From NCBI RefSeq assembly GCF_023638035.1, contig NZ_JAKRVX010000013.1:1-39692 (forward strand): a stretch of DNA of 39,692 bases. The letters run 5' to 3'. Position 1 is the stretch's first letter. Every line of letters starts with the position of its first letter. Origin of the DNA: Natronocalculus amylovorans. Lineage in GTDB: Archaea > Halobacteriota > Halobacteria > Halobacteriales > Haloferacaceae. The translations under genes were made by a program, and so were the position numbers. The notes below the pieces were generated by a model. It worked only from the letters and a program-made list of their open reading frames with translations, had not been told where the DNA came from and did not search any database. This document shows, piece after piece, positions 7,253-15,910 of this stretch.

Positions 7253-8062
7253 TTATTTTACGCCTGCCGAGAGCGTTCCAACGCCATGAACCCGAGCTTC
7301 AACAACATCACCCGATCGGATTACTCCGGCTCCCGGAGTCCCTGTTGAAATAATATCACCCGGCTCAAGCGTCATCACGCTTGAGTGGAACGACAGCAGT
7401 TCCGGTGGTGAGAAATGCATTGCATCCAGCCCATTTTTTGCAACGACTTCATCATTGATCACGGTCTCAACATTCATTTCTTCCAAGGTATCTGTTGTTG
7501 CTGGTGCAGTCATCCATGGACCCACGACAAGGAAGCTGTCGAAGCTTTTTGATCGTGTCAGAAACCGCGGATTTCGCTGGAGGATGTCCTCTGCAGTCAT
7601 GTCGATCACAGGGACAAAGCCGGCGACAACATCAGCAAACTCAGTCACCGAAACGTCTGTGCAAGTGCGGCCAATAACAATCGCTAGTTCCGCCTCTGCC
7701 GTCACCCGATCGCTCTGTTCTGGAAGCCGGATCGGACCACCGGGCGGTGCAAGCGCGGTTTGGGGTTTCATAAAACTGGCCGGCTCTGCGGGCCGTGTTT
7801 CATCCAGATCTGCTGCATGATCTGCATAGTTGAGCCCAATTCCCCAGAGCTTCCCCGGTGTAAACGGAATCCCGAACTGTAGCTCGTCGGCAGGCATCTT
7901 CGCCGCCGGAGCCGCATCAATATCGATTGACGCTGCCTGCTGCGCTGCGGTTACGATATCATCACAGTCAGGTGCGGCTGCTGACAGCGGAATAAACCCG
8001 TCTGCATCTCCAACCAATCGCCTCCCAGTCACATCTGTCGCGAACCGAAGATGTGCGGTCAT
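7253..8062 (-). CDS. Fumarylacetoacetate hydrolase (FAH) family protein
   Basis: A 269-residue FAH-fold protein, a family of Mg-dependent C-C hydrolases and decarboxylases acting on 2-keto acids (for example acylpyruvases and oxaloacetate decarboxylases). Evidence is WGIGLNYADHAAD near residue 73, KPQTALAPPGGPI, the metal-binding acidic residues in TAEAELAIVIGR and DMTAEDI, and STGTPGAG near the end. Its start codon overlaps the stop of the upstream cupin gene by one base, so the two are translated in tandem. The neighbouring FAD/Fe-S 2-hydroxyacid dehydrogenase suggests a role in downstream keto-acid metabolism. The exact substrate cannot be assigned. Confidence 0.88.
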   Translation of the reverse strand: MTAHLRFATDVTGRRLVGDADGFIPLSAAAPDCDDIVTAAQQAASIDIDAAPAAKMPADELQFGIPFTPGKLWGIGLNYADHAADLDETRPAEPASFMKPQTALAPPGGPIRLPEQSDRVTAEAELAIVIGRTCTDVSVTEFADVVAGFVPVIDMTAEDILQRNPRFLTRSKSFDSFLVVGPWMTAPATTDTLEEMNVETVINDEVVAKNGLDAMHFSPPELLSFHSSVMTLEPGDIISTGTPGAGVIRSGDVVEARVHGVGTLSAGVK

Positions 8063-8409
8063 TATTCCTCGCGATCGGTCCAGAAATCAAACGATCGACC
8101 CGGTGCAAACACATCTAATCCGACAGCACGCTCATCACCTGTGTTTTCAACGCGATGTGACTCCCAACTTTCTAACCAGACAGAGTCATACTGTTTGAGT
8201 GTAACCGTACGCTCTTCGGTGTGAATCGTTAACTCCCCTTCTAAACAGACACACACCTGCTCATTTTCGTGGTCGTGCATCGGTGAGCTATGCTCTGGTG
8301 GCTTCTCGAACCACTCAAACGTGAATTTATCACTGCCTGCAAGCGCAGCACGCATCCATCCAGCATCCGGCTCATACCTCTCTGCGTCATCAAACGCGAC
8401 GTGATCCAT
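8062..8409 (-). CDS. Small single-domain cupin protein
   Basis: A 115-residue cupin. The double-stranded beta-helix metal site is visible as HDHENEQVCVCLEGEL (His, His, Glu) and the second motif as ESWESHRVEN (His). I chose the ATG at 8409, giving MDHVAFDDAERYEP. The reading frame is open further upstream to 8625, but that extension is basic, antisense-looking sequence overlapping the dehydrogenase gene and is unlike the cupin family. It sits 58 bases after the FAD/Fe-S dehydrogenase and one base into the FAH gene, consistent with a three-gene operon. Small cupins may be metal-dependent isomerases, dioxygenase-like enzymes or ligand sensors, and nothing here decides which. Confidence 0.85.
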   Translation of the reverse strand: MDHVAFDDAERYEPDAGWMRAALAGSDKFTFEWFEKPPEHSSPMHDHENEQVCVCLEGELTIHTEERTVTLKQYDSVWLESWESHRVENTGDERAVGLDVFAPGRSFDFWTDREE

Positions 8410-8467
8410 ACCGAGCGTTGTCGTACTCCCGCAAAATTGTACCGTTAGCTGATACCGTTGCTGGGTT

Positions 8468-11400
8468 TTATGATACGACGCTTGCGAGTGTTTCGATCGG
8501 ATGCGGCGGCTCAGTGTCATCATCCGGTCTATCACCCAGCTGTGTCCGGCACGAGGCACCCGGTGCGACAACCATGTCACCCTCGCTTTTATCCACCTGT
8601 TCGTACAGGATGTTCCCGATCGCACGGCTCATCTCTCTGTGCTCGGCTTCGTATCCGAATGACCCAGCCATTCCACAGCAGGTTGAATCAAGCGGATCAA
8701 CTGCATAGCCTGCTCGTCGCAGGACGCCAACTGCATGATGGTCTTTCTTTGTCGATTTCTGGTGGCAGTGTCCGTGATAGGTGAGTGCTGTCTGTCCAGC
8801 GGTATCTGTATCAAACGCGATCGACTCGTCCAGTCTAAACGTATCAATGTATTCGAACACACCGTAGGTGTTGCCCGCGATCGTTTGGACATCCTCTCCG
8901 CTGAGGAGGTCAAGATAATCCGACTGGAACATTACTGCATCCGATGGCTCAACGAGCACGATATCATATCCATCCGCTACGAGTGGTGCGAGTGCATCTA
9001 CATTCCGCTGTGCGATTTCGCTTGCAATGTCAATGAAGCCTTTTGAGTGCGGTGGTCGTCCGCTTCCTGTAATCTCTTCGGCAGGTAGTCGAACGTGAAT
9101 GTTCGCTGCTTCAAGAACTTTTACCGCTGCCTTTCCTGCATCCGGGTGATTGTAGTTTGTGTACGTATCCGGGAACAACACCACGCTTCGATCGGCCTCT
9201 GCACGATTGACTGTTGATCCGCCCCGTGCTTCAAACCAGTCAACAAACGTTGTTCGATGGAACGTTGGCAGCGATCGATCCTTTGCAATGCCGATCGTTT
9301 TTTCCATTACCGCTCTCGATCCTGGAATCTTTGTTGCCGCATTTGCAAGCGGTGCAAACGTGCTACCAAGCGAGGAGAGCGAGTCAATGTTTGCAAAGAT
9401 CTTGTCTCGGAGTGATGCACCATGCTCTTCATGACGAGCGTGTGTGATCTCCGCTTTCATTTTCGCCATATCAACACCGCTCGGACAGTCTTTTGTACAG
9501 CCCTTACACCCGATACAGAGATCAAGTACCTCGTTTGCAAACTCATCTGAGAGGAGTTCGGCTTCCGGGAGCTCGCCACTCATTGCTTGGCGAAGCATAT
9601 TTGCCCGCCCACGAGTTGCTTGGATCTCCTCTTGGCTCGCTCTGTAGGTTGGGCACATCACACCACCGACCGTCTCTTGAGCACCTCGACAGCCACCACA
9701 GCCGTGACAAAGCTCAACCATCCCTTGATAACCGTTCTCGTTATCCCAGTTCAGCGCTGGTTCAAATCCGGAGTCGAACTCGTACTCAGGCGAGAATCGA
9801 AGGTTTTCAGTGAGGTCGTGATCGCCACAGATGTTTCCTGGGTTCAGAATCCACTGTGGATCGTATGCTGTTTTCAGCTCACGGAACGCATTCCAGAGCT
9901 CATCTCCATACAGCTTCCGATTCCACTGTGTGCGTGCTCGTCCATCTCCGTGCTCACCAGAGATTGAGCCACCGTACTTTACAACGAGATCTGTGACCTC
10001 GTCAGCGATCGCCTCGTATGTCTCTAACCCCTCAACTGTTTTTGTGTTGACAAGCGGGCGAATGTGCAGTACACCTGGGCCAGCGTGTGCATAGTAGCTC
10101 GCAAACGTGTCGTGTTTGTCGAGCACGTCTTGGAAGTCCGAAACATATGCTGGGAGGTTCTCTGCGGGGATCGCTGTATCTTCGATGTATGCAATGTGTT
10201 TTGAGTCAGACGTCCGAGAGAGCAAGATTGGAAGCCCCGATTTTCGCATCTTCCAGAACTTCGCTTTTGTCTCCTCGTCGTATGCTTCCATCGCAGTCGT
10301 TGCAAACGTCCCCGTGCCTGTCGTCTCTGCTGCACCATCTGTTGGTTCGACAACTGCTGAGACATGCGGGACACGATCGGCAAATAGATCCGCAACCTGC
10401 TGTTTTCCATGCGCAGTATCGTCCGCATAGAACTCTACAAGAAGCACCGAATCGGTCTCCTCAGGCAGGAGTCCGACCACATCACTGAACTCTGCAGTTT
10501 GTGATGCAAGATCTAACAGCACATCATCCATGATCTCAACTGCTGCTGGGTCGTGTTCTAGAATTGGTGCAACATCCGAGAGTGCCGTAATTACGTCCGG
10601 GTAGGTTAACAACGCGACTGCGGTTGTATTTGGTACTGGCTCAAGCGAGACGGTTGCTTCTGTAACGATCGCAAGCGTCCCTTCACTCCCTGCAAGCAGC
10701 CGTGCAAGATTGACGGTTCCTGGTTCGCTCTCCGGATCAAGTCCTGAGTTGTCCGGCAGCCGGCGCTTTCCATTCGCCTCATCCAGCAGCATATCTAAAT
10801 TATATCCAGAGACGTTCCGTTTCAGGTCAGGATACTGGGACTCGATCTCAGCTGCTTGCTCATCGAGAATGGTGACAATCTCCGCATAGATCCGTGGAAT
10901 GAGTGTGTCGGCAGTCGGGTCTGCCTCTTCTCTGAGTGTCTCTACGTCGACCTCACCGAACGTTGTCACCGTCCCATCGGCTAAGACTGCCTCAACTTCT
11001 TCGATGTAGTAATCTGTTTTTCCGTATTTTAGTGAGTGTGCTCCTGTCGAGTTGTTGCCGATCGCCCCACCGAGTGCGCTTCGATCGCCCCATGCAGGGT
11101 CCGGTGCGAATTTCAGCCCATGCTCGCCCAGTGATTGGTTGAGTTCGCCAAGTCTGACACCTGCCTGTGCAGTCGCTCGTGCGTTTTCTGGATCGATCGA
11201 GACAACTGAGTCAAGATGTCGTGTAAAATCAAGGACAACCGCTTCGTTTACCGTTTGACCTGCAAGACTGGTTCCGCCACCTCGCGGTAGTACCGGAATT
11301 TCGTGTTTTGAACAATATGAAACAACTTCTGAAACGTCTTTCGTTGACTTTGGCATCACAACGCCGATAGGGACGGCCTCATAGGCAGATGCATCAGTTG

Positions 11401-11560
11401 CATAGAGCTGCCGTGAGTAGCTATCAAATCGGACTTCCCCATCAATTAGCTTACGAAGATCAGAAACGAGCGCAGGTCGATTGATCTCATCGCTCACATA
11501 GTCGTATCCTGCATCCACTGCTGCGGGATCTCTATGTGAATCAGAAAGCGGTGTCGACAT
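8468..11560 (-). CDS. FAD-linked 2-hydroxyacid (D-lactate-type) dehydrogenase with Fe-S and CCG domains
   Basis: A 1030-residue fusion. Residues about 60-230 form a PCMH-type FAD-binding domain (VLPRGGGTSLAGQ near 91, then ALGGAIGNNSTGAHSLKYG). An FAD-oxidase C-terminal domain follows to about 570 (SISGEHGDGRARTQW). Next come two Fe-S cluster motifs, CHGCGGCRGAQ near 620 and CIGCKGCTKDCP near 683. The C-terminus carries a CCG (GlpC/LutA-like) region with YHGHCHQKS near 930 and CCGMAGSFGY near 963. The first half of the CCG pair reads LFPDTYTNY and lacks its cysteine. The length and order match membrane-associated D-lactate or D-2-hydroxyglutarate dehydrogenases of the YdiJ/Dld type. The lactate permeases nearby favour lactate, but the substrate is inferred. 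It leads the operon with cupin and FAH. Confidence 0.88.
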   Translation of the reverse strand: MSTPLSDSHRDPAAVDAGYDYVSDEINRPALVSDLRKLIDGEVRFDSYSRQLYATDASAYEAVPIGVVMPKSTKDVSEVVSYCSKHEIPVLPRGGGTSLAGQTVNEAVVLDFTRHLDSVVSIDPENARATAQAGVRLGELNQSLGEHGLKFAPDPAWGDRSALGGAIGNNSTGAHSLKYGKTDYYIEEVEAVLADGTVTTFGEVDVETLREEADPTADTLIPRIYAEIVTILDEQAAEIESQYPDLKRNVSGYNLDMLLDEANGKRRLPDNSGLDPESEPGTVNLARLLAGSEGTLAIVTEATVSLEPVPNTTAVALLTYPDVITALSDVAPILEHDPAAVEIMDDVLLDLASQTAEFSDVVGLLPEETDSVLLVEFYADDTAHGKQQVADLFADRVPHVSAVVEPTDGAAETTGTGTFATTAMEAYDEETKAKFWKMRKSGLPILLSRTSDSKHIAYIEDTAIPAENLPAYVSDFQDVLDKHDTFASYYAHAGPGVLHIRPLVNTKTVEGLETYEAIADEVTDLVVKYGGSISGEHGDGRARTQWNRKLYGDELWNAFRELKTAYDPQWILNPGNICGDHDLTENLRFSPEYEFDSGFEPALNWDNENGYQGMVELCHGCGGCRGAQETVGGVMCPTYRASQEEIQATRGRANMLRQAMSGELPEAELLSDEFANEVLDLCIGCKGCTKDCPSGVDMAKMKAEITHARHEEHGASLRDKIFANIDSLSSLGSTFAPLANAATKIPGSRAVMEKTIGIAKDRSLPTFHRTTFVDWFEARGGSTVNRAEADRSVVLFPDTYTNYNHPDAGKAAVKVLEAANIHVRLPAEEITGSGRPPHSKGFIDIASEIAQRNVDALAPLVADGYDIVLVEPSDAVMFQSDYLDLLSGEDVQTIAGNTYGVFEYIDTFRLDESIAFDTDTAGQTALTYHGHCHQKSTKKDHHAVGVLRRAGYAVDPLDSTCCGMAGSFGYEAEHREMSRAIGNILYEQVDKSEGDMVVAPGASCRTQLGDRPDDDTEPPHPIETLASVVS

Positions 11561-11704
11561 AGTTTATTCTGATAGTTTATGACTAATGAACCCCTCGAAT
11601 TTGCACCATTATTGCCTATCAAATTCTCGCCATATTCCTCAAGTAGCGGCCATTTTGTTCTGCTTCACGAATGGTTTAATCCCCGTAATTTGTTACTGTT
11701 GATT
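11561..11704. promoter_or_regulatory. Divergent promoter region between the FAD dehydrogenase and the SDR gene
   Basis: A 144-bp AT-rich stretch separates two divergent start codons. The text GGTTTAATCCCCG lies about 30 bases before the SDR start and could be its TATA element. No long palindrome is seen here, in contrast to the permease region. Confidence 0.3.
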
Positions 11705-12502
11705 ATGGACTTAGAAATTGCAGGTAATGCAGCGCTCGTGACTGCATCTAGTCGAGGGCTCGGTAATGCATCTGCCACTGCACTTGTTCGCGAGGGTGTC
11801 AACGTTGTTATCAACGGTCGGGATGCGGAAACACTTGAAGCCGCAGCCGAAGAACTTCGTGCGGAAGCGGCTGACGGTGCTCGTGTCGTTCCAGTTGTTG
11901 GTGACCTTACTGATGAAGACGATATTGTAACTCTCGTTGAGACAACCGTTGACGAATTTGGAACGATAGACCATCTGGTTACATCCGCTGGTGGCCCACC
12001 AAGCGGCACATTCCTTGACACCGATGATGAGGACTGGTATCAGGCGTATGATCTCCTCGTGATGAGCGTTGTTAGACTTGTGCGCGAGGCTGCGGAGCCG
12101 CTCGCCGCAGATGGTGGTGGGACGATCGTCAACATTACATCCCGGAGTGTCAAGGAGGCGATCGATTCGCTTGTGCTTTCGAATGCTGTTCGTATGAGTG
12201 TTATCGGACTCGAAAAAACGCTTTCAAAAGAGTTTGCACCTGATGTCCGGGTTAATGCAGTTCTCCCCGGATCACACGAAACATCTCGGATCAAAGAACT
12301 CATCGAACAGGGTGTTGAACGTGGTGACTTTGAAAACTACGAGCAAGGCCTCGAACAGTGGGGTTCATCCAACCCACTTGGACGAATTGGTGACCCAATG
12401 GAACTCGGTAATACAGTTGCCTTCCTTTCGTCGCCAAACTCCGGTTTCATCAATGGCCAATCGATTGTCATTGACGGCGGTTCAGGAAACGCAAACTTAT
12501 AA
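11705..12502 (+). CDS. SDR-family protein lacking the canonical YxxxK active site
   Basis: A 265-residue Rossmann-fold protein resembling 3-oxoacyl-ACP reductases. The cofactor motif is ASSRGLG near residue 14, with the HLVTSAGGPPSG segment near 90 and a C-terminal INGQSIVIDGG. At the active site, where family members have Tyr-x-x-x-Lys, it reads LVLSNAVRMSVIGLEK; neither the tyrosine nor the lysine is in place. A divergent SDR subgroup with this LSN motif exists in bacteria (recalled, not checked). Whether it still reduces a ketone is open. The ATG at 11705 is chosen because the upstream in-frame extension has no SDR similarity and runs through the promoter region. It is divergent from the FAD/Fe-S dehydrogenase. 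Confidence 0.85.
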   Translation: MDLEIAGNAALVTASSRGLGNASATALVREGVNVVINGRDAETLEAAAEELRAEAADGARVVPVVGDLTDEDDIVTLVETTVDEFGTIDHLVTSAGGPPSGTFLDTDDEDWYQAYDLLVMSVVRLVREAAEPLAADGGGTIVNITSRSVKEAIDSLVLSNAVRMSVIGLEKTLSKEFAPDVRVNAVLPGSHETSRIKELIEQGVERGDFENYEQGLEQWGSSNPLGRIGDPMELGNTVAFLSSPNSGFINGQSIVIDGGSGNANL

Positions 12503-12631
12503 TAATACAGGTGTGCTTCAGGTTTCGTCGCTTTTTCGCGAATTAAAACAGTACGCTTACACTTACTGAATTAGAGAATAACATACCGATTGAAATACCC
12601 GGATGAACACGGGTCCTCAAATACGTTCATT

Positions 12632-13006
12632 ATGACAGAGACAGCAACACAAGCAACTCAAACAGATGCAGAACCGGATCCTGAAGAGAATAATGACAAT
12701 AAAAAAACAGGAATTGTCGGTCGAGTGTGGTCCAAACGGGGATCAGCGCTTGCGTACATTGCGGGCGGGATCGTGCTTTATATCGCCGTCACGAACCTAC
12801 AAAATAACACTATCGCAGGGATCCTTGGAATTCTTTTAGGTGTTGTTACACTTCCAGTTGTACGCTCGCGGTTACCACTGTCTACTCGCGTACTGATTAC
12901 CAGATACGGGAAAGTCCTAGTCGTGATCTTTGTCGCAATCTTCAGTGGTGCGATCGTCGATCCGGATTCGCTCTTTATGTCGATTGAAGCACTTCTTGGA
13001 GTATAA
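12632..13006 (+). CDS. Small membrane protein with three predicted helices
   Basis: This 124-residue protein is not recognised as a named family. It has an acidic soluble N-terminus of about 35 residues (MTETATQATQ, then PDPEENNDN). Three hydrophobic segments follow: ALAYIAGGIVLYIAVTN, AGILGILLGVVTLPVV and VLVVIFVAIFSGAIV. The ATG at 12632 gives a normal acidic N-terminus, and an upstream in-frame ATG at 12590 would add a poor 14-residue leader. It converges with the potassium-channel gene (10 bases apart), so an operon with it is excluded. A haloarchaeal hypothetical. Confidence 0.7.
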   Translation: MTETATQATQTDAEPDPEENNDNKKTGIVGRVWSKRGSALAYIAGGIVLYIAVTNLQNNTIAGILGILLGVVTLPVVRSRLPLSTRVLITRYGKVLVVIFVAIFSGAIVDPDSLFMSIEALLGV

Positions 13007-13016
13007 ACAGAATTAG

Positions 13017-13826
13017 TTATCGGCTTTTATTCGGTAGTTCCTCTCCACAATGTGGGCAATAAACATACGGCCGTGGTTTTTCTTCTTGTGTCGCCTCCTC
13101 AATAAAGCCACTTGCAAGAATCGATGCAGGAAGGGCAAACAGGCCAATTCCTAAAAATGCTACAAGCGATCCGATTATTCTGCCAGCAGTCGTAACTGGA
13201 GTTACGTCACCATATCCTACGGTCGTCATTGTGACTACCCCCCACCAAAACGATGCAGGAATACTACTGAACTCCTCAGGTTGTACCGGACCTTCAATAA
13301 AATAGATTGCACTAGATGCCAGAACTAATAAAATTCCAGTGGCGATCGTGCTTATAATCAAATCCGGTTTTTTCTTACGGAGCACATACCCCATCGTTTG
13401 CAATGATTTTGAGTAGCGAGCGAGCTTGAAAACACGTATGATTCGAAAGATCCGAACAACACGGAGGAACCGAAGGTCAACAAATCCACCAATAAAGAAT
13501 GGGAGGACCGCAAGCAGATCTATCACCATGTGATAGCTTGTCATATACCGTAGCCGTCCACGGACTGAACTGTATCCTTCTTTTGCCGTAATCGTCCAGA
13601 TACGCAAAATGTACTCAATCGTGAATACTGCGACAGTAAATACTTCGAGTCGGTCGAACCACAGACCGTACTGCTGTCGTATTGGTGCAACTGTTTCTAA
13701 AATAATCGACAGTATTGAGAGGAAAATAAGCCCCATAATGAAGAAATCAACCGCTCTCCCTTTTCGACCGCCACGCTCTGGGTCCAACAGCGCGAACATT
13801 CGGCCCCGAACTGCAATATAATTCAT
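13017..13826 (-). CDS. Voltage-gated-type potassium channel (6-TM)
   Basis: A 269-residue ion channel of the Kv type. Six transmembrane segments are visible. The fourth has the regularly spaced arginines of a voltage sensor (RFLRVVRIFRIIRVFKLAR). A pore loop with the potassium selectivity filter TTVGYGDV lies between the last two. A short C-terminal tail contains YCPHCGEEL, a single CxxC that resembles half a zinc ribbon. The protein would sit in the cytoplasmic membrane and conduct K+, which these salt-in organisms accumulate to molar levels. No RCK/TrkA domain is attached, so gating would depend on voltage or unknown partners. The ATG at 13826 fits the first cytoplasmic helix. Confidence 0.9.
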   Translation of the reverse strand: MNYIAVRGRMFALLDPERGGRKGRAVDFFIMGLIFLSILSIILETVAPIRQQYGLWFDRLEVFTVAVFTIEYILRIWTITAKEGYSSVRGRLRYMTSYHMVIDLLAVLPFFIGGFVDLRFLRVVRIFRIIRVFKLARYSKSLQTMGYVLRKKKPDLIISTIATGILLVLASSAIYFIEGPVQPEEFSSIPASFWWGVVTMTTVGYGDVTPVTTAGRIIGSLVAFLGIGLFALPASILASGFIEEATQEEKPRPYVYCPHCGEELPNKSR

Positions 13827-13911
13827 TTGGTTCTGATGTGTCTTTGTTTATGATACTAATAAACAATACCCATAATGCACCCCGTTACGCACACCTGACA
13901 CGATTTTATTT

Positions 13912-15690
13912 TTAGAACGTTGTTGGGAAGAGTAGATATGTGAAAAGCAACGTTACCATCCCCGCACAAACCAGGTAATACAACAATGGGATCAGCGTGA
14001 GCCTGATCACCCGTCCTTCTTCACCGACAAGTCCAACAGTTGCCAACGCGGCCACTACATTATGAATTGCAACAAGATTCCCAATCGCGCCTCCAACCGC
14101 TTGGGCACCGACCGTGAGTTCACGTGATATTCCAAGGCTATCGGCTGCAAAGAACTGCAGTGGTCCAAACGTGATGTTGCTCACCGTATTTGACCCGACA
14201 AGCGCTGCACCTAGTGCCCCAATAAGCGGTGCAACTAACGGATACGCTGGTCCAAGTACATCTGCGATCACAACCGCCAGAACAACAATCATACTGTCTA
14301 ATCCTGGGGCATGAGAACCGGATTGCAACATCACTTGAACCATCGCAAGAACAAATGAGAGCGCAATAAGTGGCGTAATTAATTTAATTGCTGCTTCTTT
14401 CCAAACCACCGAAACCGCATCTGTTGGCAGTTTGTATAGTGGTACTGCAATCATTGCACTAGCGAGAAGCCAAATGCCAGGTACGTATAACAGATTGATA
14501 CTGTTCCCAATTGTTGTTCCTGCGATTTGTGTCCACTCAAACAGCAGAACCCCAACTGTAATTTCGCCGACTACCGTAGATGTAGATGCTACCTGCAGCG
14601 ATATAGGCGTTCCAAGTAGAATAATCGTGTCACCCTGTAGTAGCGATGACATTGGGTCAATGCTTCTAGTGAGTAGCAAACTCGAAATAAGGAAAATATA
14701 CGGGAACCACGCCTTGAGCAGCGACATCTCCCGATCCTCGGATAACACGGACTCTACATCAGTTGGGTGAATCGATCCGAGCCAATGTTGGGGCCACTCT
14801 TCTTGCGGTGGGAAGTCCCACTCTGTTGATGGCTTGAAATATCCCGCTCGGAGCGCAGCAATAACAACTGCGGCACCAAGCATTGACCCAACCAAGGCAG
14901 GAAGTTCAGCGCTCACTTGTGCTGTTATCCAATATGGAATGACGAATGCGAAACCTGCAAACAAACAAAGCGGTACTACCTCAATGATCGGCTCCATGGT
15001 TCGAGACCCTTGTGGTGTAAAGAAGTAGACGACAATCCCAACTGCAAATAATGGCATCATAAATCCGATCAAAAGATGATATGTTGCAGCCCACGCTGCG
15101 ACATTGATTGCGAACTCTGCTGCGGTCTGGTCATTACCAGCAAGCACCTGGTTGATATATCCAACATTTTCCAATGGTTCTCGAATCCCGACAATAATTG
15201 GCGTCCCAACTGCACCATACGTCACTGCGATCGCATGACCAATGAGTGCGGCTACAACTGCTGCAAGTGCAGGAAACCCAAGCCCTAAAAGAAGCGGTGC
15301 CACCACCGCAGCAGGGGTTCCAAACCCGGCTGCACCCTCAATGAATGCAGATAAAAAGAATGCAACTAGGACAATTTGGACTCTCCGATCCTCGCTTACT
15401 GTCGTAAAACTTCGATTGAGTGTACTGAATGCTCCCGCCCGAAGCATTGTGTACAACAATACCAGCGCTCCAAACACGATGAATAAAATCTGAATTGCAG
15501 TGAGAACCCCGCTAATGCTTGCAGCAACAATCCATGATGCAGGCATCCCCCATACAACTGCACCAATCACAACTGCAGATAGCCATGCAACAGGCATTGT
15601 CCGGGTCGCTGGCCACAACAACCCGATTAACAATAATCCAACAATAAATAGCGGTAACGCAGCGAAAAATACGGTTACAATACTCGTCAT
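13912..15690 (-). CDS. lctP: L-lactate permease family protein (first copy)
   Basis: A 592-residue polytopic transporter of the lactate permease family, which imports lactate or glycolate with protons. Characteristic segments are FLSAFIEGAAGFGTPAAVVAPLLLGLGFPALAAVVAALIGH (in the first third), VTYGAVGTPIIVGI, GALGAALVGSNTVSNITFGPLQ near residue 500 and GAQAVGGAIGNLVAIHNVVAA near 535. About 13 or more hydrophobic segments are spread over the length, as expected. It is clearly paralogous to the permease at 16515-18308. It is divergent from the winged-helix regulator at 15911, and the intergenic region contains a perfect 18-bp palindrome. Substrate choice between D- and L-lactate cannot be read from the sequence. 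Confidence 0.92.
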   Translation of the reverse strand: MTSIVTVFFAALPLFIVGLLLIGLLWPATRTMPVAWLSAVVIGAVVWGMPASWIVAASISGVLTAIQILFIVFGALVLLYTMLRAGAFSTLNRSFTTVSEDRRVQIVLVAFFLSAFIEGAAGFGTPAAVVAPLLLGLGFPALAAVVAALIGHAIAVTYGAVGTPIIVGIREPLENVGYINQVLAGNDQTAAEFAINVAAWAATYHLLIGFMMPLFAVGIVVYFFTPQGSRTMEPIIEVVPLCLFAGFAFVIPYWITAQVSAELPALVGSMLGAAVVIAALRAGYFKPSTEWDFPPQEEWPQHWLGSIHPTDVESVLSEDREMSLLKAWFPYIFLISSLLLTRSIDPMSSLLQGDTIILLGTPISLQVASTSTVVGEITVGVLLFEWTQIAGTTIGNSINLLYVPGIWLLASAMIAVPLYKLPTDAVSVVWKEAAIKLITPLIALSFVLAMVQVMLQSGSHAPGLDSMIVVLAVVIADVLGPAYPLVAPLIGALGAALVGSNTVSNITFGPLQFFAADSLGISRELTVGAQAVGGAIGNLVAIHNVVAALATVGLVGEEGRVIRLTLIPLLYYLVCAGMVTLLFTYLLFPTTF

Positions 15691-15801
15691 TACCCACCTT
15701 TGTGACGAACCCTACCTGTGTTATATATGTGAAAAAAATAACAACTGAGACTACAGTCCATTATCATTATACTCTGTGTAAATTAGAAATAAATAGCTGT
15801 C

Positions 15802-15819
15802 GGAGATGTATACATCTCC
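15802..15819. promoter_or_regulatory. Perfect 18-bp palindrome, probable operator for lctP and the regulator
   Basis: GGAGATGTATACATCTCC is perfectly self-complementary and lies about 112 bases before the lctP start and 92 before the start of the divergent HTH gene. Its position, and the fact that the neighbour encodes a DNA-binding protein, suggest autoregulation and control of the permease. Binding is inferred. Confidence 0.55.
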
Positions 15820-15910
15820 CGTAGTATCTCCAGCCCAACCGTTGTTTATTTCATCAGCAGATATGATATTTTAACAAGCATTGATATACAGTTGTCTGTA
15901 ATGGCTTGGT

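Noticed and set aside
8410-8625. Upstream extension of the cupin frame to 8625
   Set aside because: The added 72 residues are basic and overlap the 3' end of the large dehydrogenase on the same strand; the cupin similarity starts at the ATG at 8409.
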